NCBI GenBank assembly: GCA_964059195.1
Contig: CAXKWD010000009.1
Span: 149,229,890-149,293,889 of the forward strand
DNA: 64,000 nucleotides
Direction of reading: 5' to 3'
Origin: Ectobius pallidus
Taxonomy: Eukaryota > Arthropoda > Insecta > Blattodea > Ectobiidae
Below are positions 38,567-50,500 of the stretch, one piece after another. Within the stretch, counting starts at the first letter, position 1. Every line of letters starts with the position of its first letter. The notes under the pieces are model-generated. The model was not told where the DNA came from and did no database searches. It saw only the letters and a list, made by a program, of their open reading frames with translations. Made by a program: the position numbers and the translations under genes.

Positions 38567-41500
38567 GCATACATGCATTTCTTAAGGCTAGTTTATATGA
38601 TGACACTAGGTTTTGTATCTACTTTTATGAAAGTGATTTCGTGAAACTAATTACACCCATTTTCTTCAAAACTAATTCCAGGGCAACCACACATTTCATC
38701 TTGTTTCTGAAGTTGAAATTGCTGAAATCCCATTTGCACATTTGAAACATGTATGGATCCAGGCATTTCACCTCCCCACTTCATTTTACAAAACGCAAAC
38801 AACCTAAATAAGTATAGTTAAGTGAAAAGTTGGAATCAGCCGAAACTGCATAATGTCATAACTCATTGTCGCCAGTACATCTCGCACTTGCACATTCAAG
38901 TAAAAAACAGTTGCAAAACTTAGTTATGGATGTTAGGAAATGTCAAAATGTACATTTCTACCTATACTTGGCCATCATTGAGAATGGTGTAGTTTGCCAT
39001 GAGTTTTACTTTTTTAGGAATGATTTTCTTTTTTGTTAACTGATGACTCATAGGGTGTATTAGACTAAGGTAGAGTTGTTTGTTTCTTTTAATAACAGCG
39101 AGGAAAGTCCCAGGTTGAGTATGTCCGAGCACTCTCACATGAAATGAATGGCTTCCATTATACGACGGTCGTGCAAAAAGTAAAGAACGATTTGGCACAA
39201 CTGAATAACGAAAGGTACAGTACCTTACTCTATTTCTCAACGTAATCGCCATTGCTATCAAGGCATTTATTGTAACGTTGTACCAGTTTTACAATGCCAA
39301 TGTTATACTCTTCTACAGCCAAAGACCTGGGCCAGGATGTTACTGCCGCTTTGAGGTCTTCATCCGTTGGGAACTCTTTTCCACCTAGATAGTCCTTTAG
39401 TTGCAGATGCTGAGTGCCAGTCAGGGCTGTAAGGAGGATGTCCAAAAATGTCCCACTTAAAACGTTGAAGTTGTGCCTGTGTTTGAGGCCGAGCGTTGTC
39501 GTGAATCAAAAACTCAGAAAGTTTGTTAATACAAAGTAAATAATTATAATAATCATAATTTTATCATTTTATTATCCACCTTTTCAGAGAACTTTCTACA
39601 TCTCTTTGTTTTGGAATAGTTGCACAATAGGCCTCTGTGTTTATTCCTTGTCTTCTAGGCAGAAACTGCAGGCTCAGGTCTTTGACGGTAGGAGAGTATT
39701 ACATTGGAATTGAAAAACTGGTACCACGTTATTCTAAATGGTGATTATGTTGAGAAATAGAGTAAGGTACTGTATCTTTGTAAATAAAGTTTTGTGTTAA
39801 TATCTTTCGTTATTATTTGGTTATGCCAAATCGTTCTTTACTTTCTGGAAGACCCTCGTAATACACTAAGCAGTATAACATTGAGTCTACTCTAGTACTT
39901 ACGCTTGGAACTTTCCTCGCTCTTTGTTAACAAGCTGTATTATATATCTTAGGTAAAATCACCTCAGAGTGGATCCCAAATGTGTCAGAGCAATGGGGTT
40001 GGCATTTGATACACACACACATATATCTTAGGCTTTTATGGCCGGTGTGTTGAATAATACACTCTTTTCTGGGATGTATGCCATGTTGATTTAGTGTATT
40101 TATTTCCAAATGCTTTGTTTCTGGCTGCGAGGAACACATTAACCAAGCCACCCCCCGTTCAAGATAGATATTTGCATTCATGAGACAATACTCTGTGGTT
40201 CTTGAATGCATATATATCCATCTCGAATGTTACTGTACCGGTACAATAACAATGGAAGCCCAGTCACAAAAATAACTAATTAGTGTGCCTCACAGTACTG
40301 CATATGACATAACTTGTCTGTCATTGAGGTAGACCATTTAGTCATAGGGGAGAGGTTACTTCTGGCGCTGTGAAGTGAACTCTGGCATAGCTCAGTTGGT
40401 AGAGCACTCGCACGGATAGCCAAGGGTCCTGGCTTCAAATCCCAGTGTCAGAGGAATTTTTCTCCTATAATATTACTAACACCCCCTTTGATTTAAAACA
40501 AGTCTGCAAAAAGAACATATGAACGACACCTTGTATAAAGAAGTACTGAGAAGTGAGGAAAGAGCTGTAACTCAAGAAGTTATGACAAACTAATTGAACA
40601 AGGCTTACATTTAGAAAACATATGTGTTATTCAAAAAGCTTTATTATTCAGTAAGATTATTATTATCTTTACAAATTATAATGTTAAGCATTTCTTAAAT
40701 GAAGACACAAACAGTGCGTTCTTTTTTAAAGCAAACCTGTAAAGCACTTTACGACTGCTGCAGTCAAAAAAGAACAGCAAAGTCGATCAGCTGAGACCTT
40801 GCTCAATGAAACGGTCCGACGTGTTGTAAGACACGTGCAAATAACAGCTATGCCGGGATGGAAAATAATAATTATTGTACAATACTAGCAAGTGCCCACG
40901 GCTTCGCCCACGATAATTAATTGAAAAATTAAAAATTAAGAGTGTAATAATTATTAAACCATTATATTTATTAACACTTGCACGCGAATCATTCATAAAC
41001 TAAACCATTAATAATTAATGAAACAGCTAAAATTCCGGCTTTAGAGTACACTCCACGATTAGAAAGCCTAAGAAAACTATCTCAGATTCGATTATGCAGT
41101 TCCATAGCTAACTGTGAACACATATTAGGCTACATATTGTTTCTCAACTGTTTGTTGACAGATGAATATGATGTGAATTTTATTTGATCAATTCAGTGTA
41201 TTTTTCAGAAAGTATATAATTTTTCAAGGGAAGGAGTGATTTGTTTGGATTTTTATTGTACGCGATACTTCCAGGGTTGAACTATCAATACAATATAGCT
41301 TTGCCCGCCATTATTAATTGACTGCAGAATTTTTAAGAAACTTACACTGGCAGTTTATTAAAAATGTTTGTGGTTCAGAGCTATGAAAATTGTAAGTAAA
41401 AATAAAATTAGAATATTTGTTCATTGTGTTCATTTCACTTAGGCTTTATATAATAAAGAAACGGTTTACCTAATTTTGTCCTCTTCGTGAAAGTTTAGAC

Positions 41501-44500
41501 TGCGAGAGACGAATATCGCCGAGTATACCCGATGTCTCACGAAGTGAGGGAGCAAGTGAGCATGCTATTTAGAGCCGTTGAATTGTATGAGAGTAGATGA
41601 TGTACAGGTAAAATCAAATGGTACTAACTGTGCTGAAGAAGGCGTTCGTACTCGGGAATTTGAACAATGATGTTAAAGTCATTAAGGAAATTTTCGATGA
41701 ACACCTACTCCTTCATGACAGTTCGTAAAGCAAAACCTTGCAGCACTCGTAAAACGAGATTTGAGATCGCTGCACTGACATTGAAATCAGGGTAAAGCGA
41801 AGCTTCAGCAGAATGTAAAAAAGAACATTTTTGATGCAGTAATGGTAAAGCGTTTTGGCTTTGCTTTAAAAAAGAATGCACTGAAAGGCCGATTTCACAA
41901 AATAAAACCTACTTTGGTACCTTTTGATAATTATCACTTTTGTTTTTATTAGGGATGGGTCGATACCTGATTTTCTCGATACTCGATACTTCGATACTCG
42001 ATATTTTCAACATTTCCAGTTTCAATAAATAGGTACCGGTACATTAAAATTAAAATTTGAGAGAACTGTGTAATACCAACTAAATTAATTAAGTCTGCAT
42101 ATTTAATGAGACAAAATTTAATATCATCAGTAGCCTATAATTATTTTTAAACTCTATAATAAAACTAAAATTAGTTTTTTAGACAGTCCACTTAGAAGTT
42201 TTTGTTAAAAAATACTAGCATTCTCACTTAATTGCAGAATTACAAAAGTATCGAAAAAGTATCGAGTGAGTTTTCTTTAGTATCGTTCGATACCGATACC
42301 ATGCAAGTATCGAGAGTATCGAGGTATCAAAAGTATCGAGGACCCATCCCTAGTTTTTATATTCCCTGTGTATGATTATGAAGGAGGCTTTGGGAATTTG
42401 TTAGAGGTAATTTCAAGAAAGGTCAGCGGACTCAATTAAAAATTTTAGTCCCAGTATTTCCACACTTCAAATTCTTTGATTTTAAAATTATGTTGGTTAT
42501 TCAGTAATACAGATTGAATTATTTCACTGGCTGAGGATTTCCTAAAAATGTGCTTCCCCTAGGAAAACTAAAACTCTGTGGATCTTCATCCCTGAAGGGA
42601 CTAGACCTACCATCTGACCATTGCATCATCCACCATAGGCAGATGGCAGGATTGGGGGCATGTGCTCAACATGCTGACACCCATGGCTGTTAAAGATGAT
42701 CTCCATGACCAGAGCTGTTACTTCTTTATTAAGTAGCTCCTCAGTTTGAATCATGAGGCTTAGTGCACCCCGTTCCAGACCTCCCTACCTCAGAAAAATA
42801 TAAGGCTTCCCTAGGCTATATGCAAAATAATCGCATCCTTTTTTTCCAACAAATACAAAGCCTAAAGCGAGGAATAAGATATCAGTGGACAGAATTGTTT
42901 ATAGACTTGTAAAATAGCTTATTAAATTTACATTAAACACATTGTTTATTTAAAATTGTTGAGTATGATAAAAATCTGAATTAACCAAATGGAATTCACA
43001 CTGCATGCATAAGAAGTGAACATGCAGTTGCCATGACTTCACACAGCTGGCTTGGGAAATTGCATGATTCAATAAAATTCATTCCTATAATTAAATAACA
43101 GTGATAGAAATCTGAGTAAATAAAAATCTGTGATGCACTTGCATAACTTTCTCTACTCTAAATCATGGACAATACATCTTTCTCACTTCACGTTCTGATA
43201 TAGAATAAGAGGCCTTATTTCAGAGAGTGCTTATTCCATTGTTTCGCCTCGTAGAAAGGCAATGCATAGTCCACTGATACCTTATTCATTTCAATAGGCT
43301 TTAGATTAGTTGAGAAAAGACTTGTTCAATATTCTTTTTTTATCAGAGAGGGAAGATTTACTGGCATTGTTTATTTCTTTCATTTGTTATCTTTTTTTGC
43401 ATAAAGCATGTGAAGTATCAATGAAAAACCATCAGTATGTGAAGCGTGTCCACAAAGTAAGTTTCCCTTGGACTGTTTACAGAAACAAAACACAATTTCA
43501 TGGAAATATTTATTGCAACAGATACAGCAAGTGTTCAGTAATTTTTAACAAATTCGCCACCGGAATTGACAATGTTTTTTATACTGTGGGACCAATTTTT
43601 GAATACCTGTGTCGTACAAGTTTCCCGCTCGTGATTTAAACCACAGTGTGACAACCATTTCCTCTTCTCTGTCATTCCCTGCCATTTCTTGAGGTGTAGG
43701 GAAAGATGGAAATCACTGGGAGTGAGGTCCGGGCTGTAGGATGGACGTTTAAACTCTTCCCAACCGAACTTCTCCGGGAGACTTGCTGGGAGGTGTTTTA
43801 AAAATTCACCCTACAGCCCGAATCTCATTCCCAGTGATTTTCATTTTTTCCTACACCTCAAGAAATGGCAGAAATGGTTGTCACACAGTGGTTCAAATCA
43901 CAGGCGGCAGACTACTACGACACAAGCATTAAAAAGTTGGTCACATGGTATGGCAATTGTCTCAATTCCAGTGGCGAATATCTTGAAATATAGCTGAACA
44001 CTTGCTCTATCTCTTGCAATAAAGATTTTCATGTAATTGTGTTTTGTTTCTGTAAACAGTCCCAGGGAAACTTTATGGATGCACCTCACATTTTTTGGAA
44101 GAGCTAAAATGGTAAATCAGTGTATAAAGTGACTTGAAGAGTGCACAGCAAGAAAATCTGTAACAGTTTAGTATAAACTGAATCACTGGGTCAGAGGAAT
44201 TTTTCTCCAAAAAGTTCTTAGCTCTTTTAGTTCGTAACCAGTTGCAATTGCTATACGGCACACGGTTTTAGAAGGCATATGAGTTGAAGCACGCATGCTT
44301 GTGACAGCTGCATGATAACTCTAGAACCGTACCATTGCAGAAATGTGACGTTTGGACAGCTGCTTTGAAATTTCACGCCGCTTATAGCTAAGGCCATTAA
44401 AATGAATTTCCAATAATATTTTTGGGTGCATGAAAAGTATGAAACTGTGTTGCTGATGCTTGTGCAGTGCATGTCCAAACTAAGCGACAGCGGACGATTG

Positions 44501-47500
44501 TCCTGCCTCATATGCCTTCTAAATCCATGTGCCATTTAGTACCATATTTACTGTAGTAGAATTATAAGAAAGAAATGATTAACTATTTTAGATTGCTATG
44601 TAGTACAAAATGAGTGGATGTGAAATGATTCATGTTGCTTGAAGATGCATCCACTAGGCATGCTGCATGATTGGTTAAGATGGGACTCCTCATGCCGTCT
44701 GCGTCCGGACATTAACAAGGAAAGTGAACACTCCAAAATCATATTTAAAAAAAAAAGGTTTTTTGGGAATAACTTTTCCAAAACGACTTGTAACTAACAC
44801 AACAGAGGTAAGTGCATGTCTTTAAAACATTTTTTACCTAAATCATTCATTTTTGTGAATGGAATTGTATTGTATTTTATATATTTCACTTCTGCAATTG
44901 GACAAATTGCCCGGTGGCAGAACAAAAAAATTACAATTAGATTGCAAAAGTATAACTACAGTTAGAATTACAATAAGCATAGCTTACAGAACGAGAGAAA
45001 GAAACACCAAAGAGAGGGAAAAGAAAACAAACAACAACAACAAAATCACTAATCCCTATGCTTAACCCTATTGTAATTCACTACTGAGTAGTTTCTACAT
45101 TCTTCTAAATTATCATCTAGTTGCTAATTAAATATTTGTCAACTTGTTTTTAAATGTTTTCACTCGTAGAGTACTATCTTGAAAAACTTCTGCAGGTAGG
45201 TTATTCCAGTCTGTAATTGTGTGATTAACAAAGGAAAATTTTCCAACATGCCTCGCAGAATATCTTTAAGTGCTGTAAAACTGATTCATGAGACACAGAT
45301 ATTTGACTAATGTGAAAATTTGCTCATTTGCTCAAAATTTATTACCTTGTACGAATTATAAACTTGCGAACTAAACCAGTGGTGTCCATTTGAAAGAGGT
45401 TCAGGTGCCAGTGTTGATTGGAGGGCTGCACATTTTTAAAGACAAAATTAACTAATTTAAAAACAGAGACCGAAAAATAAAATAAGATTTCTGGTTTTAA
45501 AACCTTTTTTAACAAGTCTTTGAATATTTTCTTATTTTGCTTATATCGTGTACAAGGATTGCACTTAAAAATCTGAGTGTTGTACTTTAAATTGACTTTA
45601 ATTCCCTACTTAATGCATACTATATTAATTAATTAATTATGTTTTATCTTTCAACACTGAAAATAAACTTTATTTCCATTTTCCAATAATGTTTTATAAT
45701 AATTTTGGTTGTATTTCTGTGCACTATGAGTATTAAAATACACAAAAATAAAAGGATTACCTTTTTCAAAATAAAATGTAGTAGTGTATAAAAATAATTT
45801 ATTTCTCTAAACCTGCATTGAATCAACCCTTTTATTCCACCAAAAATCAGACTCCATCTCATATCACAGTTTTGGACTTTCCAGCTTTAGGCTTCGTTTG
45901 GCAATTGTCACACTTCCAACATGTTGGCATTGTTGCAGGGTGGCGGAGGGCTTGTGAATCAGCTGCGAAGGAGCTACAGCCTCAGCGACCTCTCGTCAGA
46001 CAAAGATGACGTGAATAGGAACAACAAGGCCCTCCAGGATGTTCCAGATGAGGACGACATGGAAGAAACAGACGGATTAGGTTAGTATTTTCAAATCATC
46101 GTATGCATAATTTCTGTTGTCAGCATCCCTTTTTCTCAAGTGATACAGAGCCATCAGCAATGAATAAGGTATCAGTGTATAGGATTTCTGACATAGCATA
46201 CTCACTTTACGTTAAAACACGTAATGTTCTATAATGTTTGTCAGACTGGACTCACATCTAATTCACACTGCATGTGCAGTCTCCATGACAAGAATGTAGT
46301 TAACAGTGTAAACAGGTGGCTTAGGATATTGCATGATAGTGGGATTTATCATACGAGGGTGGATCGAAAAATTACGCACAATAATTTTTTTTAAAAGTTT
46401 AATAGGTAGGCCCTACAATTACCGTCAAATGCACACATGAAGGGACATATTTTGTCTATTTTTCTATATTGTCGCCAAGTTTTTGGGTCATAGAAATCCG
46501 CTCCCTAATAATAAGTAAGAAAACTGGCATTAGTTATTAATCTTGGATTTAGCAGTAGTTGTCTTTAATCTTCGGTCGAATTATGGATGCCTACAGATAA
46601 TTTTAAGAAATTGCAAGCGTTTAGAGAATTGTTTTTTATTTATTTTGTGTTTCAGATCCACGAATGTTGAGACCGAGAGGGTACAGTCCAAGACGTTCAG
46701 CTTCAGGATCGGGCCGTGTAGAAATGTACTTTCCGGAAGTCGATGTTGATGTTCGACAGCACAGTACCTCTCGGCCTAGAGAACCCAGCATTCCACTAAG
46801 GTAAGCAATGTTCAGTGATAGTTCCTTGTCCTCAATGAATAGGCCATGTGTATACTAAATCAGATTTGTCGTGACATTTTGCTCTATGACACTATGTTTT
46901 GTTTATAGATTAATAATCTTACCAAGTTATTAAGTGCCAGAATCGTACTTTTTGAGATTGTGTGGTGGAATGTCTGTCTGTGTGTCTGTACATGCGATAA
47001 CTCAAATTCGCTTTATCAGACTTTCATGAAACTTGGTATATTCATTTATAACGTCCTTGGGAAGAAGCCTATTGAAATTGGAACAAATTGGTTGACAGGT
47101 ACTGGAGTAATGCCTAATTTAATGCCTATTTTATTATAATATATTAGAAAGAATTTATCAAATGCAACTCAGTTCTCATGACAACATATTGTTTTACAGT
47201 GTTCATATACGGCTTTGGAAGTTGCAATACAGTTAGCTTTGACAAATAACACTACCCACACATTCCTTCACATATACTTATCAAACTTAAGACCTTTGTC
47301 CTTCCATAAGCCCTGCTTAATGAATCGATCTGGAGCTTAACTCAGAAATCGATAACAAAAATAACTTATTTGCTGCATATCATAATTGCAATTATAACTG
47401 TTTAAAGAAACGCATTCTGGCACTTTGTTACATCAGCTTACCTGATTTTATTTCTATTCATTTTAAAGCAGTCAGTTGTTTCAGTTGACCTCAACTGATG

Positions 47501-50500
47501 GGTATTGTAGCTATTGTTATGAGCTGTTATAAAAATGTGGTTTTATATTTATACATTGACACAAAAATGCTTCAATTTTTTTCATAAAACCCTCATTGAA
47601 AAGGCTTTGGAACATACTCGTAAAGTAAGTTGAAAATATTTATTTTAATTTATTTTTAATGTATGGAGTGTGTTGTGTGTTAGCCTATATCGTGTTTTGT
47701 AAATAATTTCTTCTGTGATATAGCAAATCCTCTTAGCTTCTTCTTCTTTAGAAAATGATCTGTGAATGCATCATTCTAGGGAAATTATATCACAAAACCA
47801 TTAAATACTGGTATGAAATGTAAGAAAATATAATATTTAGAGACAGATAAAGTAGTCTTATTTTGTAAAAGAAATCAATTGTTTATTGTGCACAAATTTT
47901 TGATTATTATCAGCGAATTCGTGTGAGCAAAAATGTGTCCTGGGCTTTAAAAAAATTAATCAGACAAATTAAATATATACCTCTACTGCCCGTAAAATTA
48001 TCTTAGGGAGCATTCACACCGAAGTAGCATGCCACTTGCGACGTGCTACCTGGATGCATGCTGCACGTTACTCATTTTAAATCCCAAATAAACAAGTTCA
48101 AGTCTTCACACTGATGTAGCGTGGCAAAAGTGCAGCTCGCAGAGTGCGACATTATTTTCTTCAGATAGATCTGGTCTTATTTCATGCGACGCTACTGGGG
48201 ATGACTCATGCCTACAGTTGCCTTTTCAGCTGTTTTCTAATTGTTAAGAACATTCAACACATATTTGCTTGTGTAGCAGTAGATTATGGCAATTGCGTAG
48301 ACTATACGATATGACAATAGAAACTAGTAGGAGAAAAGCCTGGATTAAAATTGCTGAAACTATAGTCTATACTCTTTAGTTAAATTACATTACTTTAAAT
48401 GGGTTTCTCAATTGTTCAAGTGAAAATATATAATGTACGTTAAACTGCAGATAGCATTCACTACTTCGGTATGAATGCAAAACTGTGAACCATGCAACTC
48501 GATGTGCAGCCTGCATCCAGGTAGTGCGATTCGCATGCTATGCTACTTCGGTGTGAATGCTCACTTACCCCTATTTGAATACAAACTCCGCTCACCTGTT
48601 CTGTTTAGTGAACTTATCGATAACCTTCAGTGGATAGCCATGTGGGGCTAAGCCCAATGGGTGCTACATCACTGCTGGTAACTTTGTCAAAGAACGCTAG
48701 GGTTTTAAAAGAGTTCAACAAAGAATCGGGATTTTTTTAACTTCTACATTGAACAAAATATGAACTTGAAAAATTCTAATGGCCAGGCAGCAAAACATGA
48801 AACAGCAACAAGTTGACTACAAGATCAGTCATTTTTCACAACACTAATTGACACTTAACTTCTGTCTTAATACGAGATGAGTCCAGAAAGTAAGTTTCCA
48901 TCGCCAATAAAGAAAACAAAAACATTAATAAGCAAAAAAATACTTATTGAAATATTTACAGAGATTCATTGGCTACTTCTCTACATAGTCGGCACCGTTA
49001 TCGAACATTTATCTTAGCAGTGTACTGACAATTGTATGTCCGTGACATAGGACTCTGCCACCAGCGGTACGCAGAGGAAGTTCATCATAATTCCATGAAC
49101 AAGGGTAGATATTTATGGAGATTGATTTTACCATTTGTGTGTTTTTTACTTCCTCTGCCCGTACGATAGGTACTATAGGTAGAGGAAGTATTGTTTTCGA
49201 CCCTAAAATTCGAAGTTGAGTTTTTAGCATATATACACGTTTCAAGGCCCCCTGAATCCAAAAATACTATTTTTGGAAACATGTCTGTGTGTGTGTGTCT
49301 GTGTGTCTGTCTGTGTGGAACTTTGTGAACAGGCTAGCTCCAAAACGGAGAATCGTATGAAAACAAAATTTTGTATTTGGGTCAGGTACCTTCTGAAGAC
49401 GTGATTCGAAGATTGGCGACAAATTTCTCTTATTTTTAAGGGGACTTTACATGAAGAAATTTTCGTTTTTCGCGATTTTATTGAAAACGGCTCTAACGAT
49501 TTTCTTTAAAATTTGCACATGTGTTCCTTTTACTGAGAGCTAAAACTTTTATTTGAAACTTTTTTTCGAAAAAATTCTCTGAGGGTAGTTACAAGCCACC
49601 CACTGTTCACCCACTGTTTGTAGAAATTTTGTCTTGCGTGATGAACAACTGAATACGCGCTCTTTCACGGCCTCTTATTCTATATAAGAATGTGAAGTGA
49701 GAAAGATGTATTGTTGGCCAGGTATAGAGTAAAGAAGTATCTGAGGGAAATATTCGATAAATTTCGGAAAGTTCAATAAACGTCTGCAGTCACCTGTTCT
49801 TTTTTTTTAAAGTTTGTTATATAGCCTGCGCTTTTAGTCGCATCATTGAAAGAAGAGGTATTTATAGGATAATTAGCGTAAAATTGTGTCTTGCGATTCT
49901 GTAAAAGGATATGTGAATACTGCTAACTTTTTTTTGGGCAGAGGAAGTTATGTGACTTTCACATCAGATTTTTAATGTTGGTCTCATTGCAAATTGTTTT
50001 TTACTCTTCACAGAGAATAATGGAAATTGTTCAAAATAAAATTATTTTTAGTTGGATTAGTACCGCAGTATGAATATTACTTTCTAGTACCAGAATTACT
50101 TATTTTAAAAGAAAGTTTCATTACATTCTTGTAGAAGTTCTGTGACCTGTAATTGAAGTCATTAGGATCCATGAAAACAGAACACAATTTCATGGAAATA
50201 TTTATTGCAAAAGATACAGCAAGTGTTCAGCTATTTTTAACATATTTGCCACTGGAATTGAGACATTTGTCATACAGTGGGACCAACTTTTGAATACATG
50301 TGCCATAGAAGTCTGCCACCTGGGATTTGAACCAATGTGTGATAACCTTCTCCGTTTCTCTGTCAATATCTACCATTCTCTGTCATTTCTTGAGGGGTAG
50401 GAAAATATGAAAATCTCTGGGTGCGCGGTCTGAACTGTAGGGTGGAGGCTTCAACACTCCCTGCAAGTCTCCTACAAAAGTTCAGCTAGGAGATGTTTCA

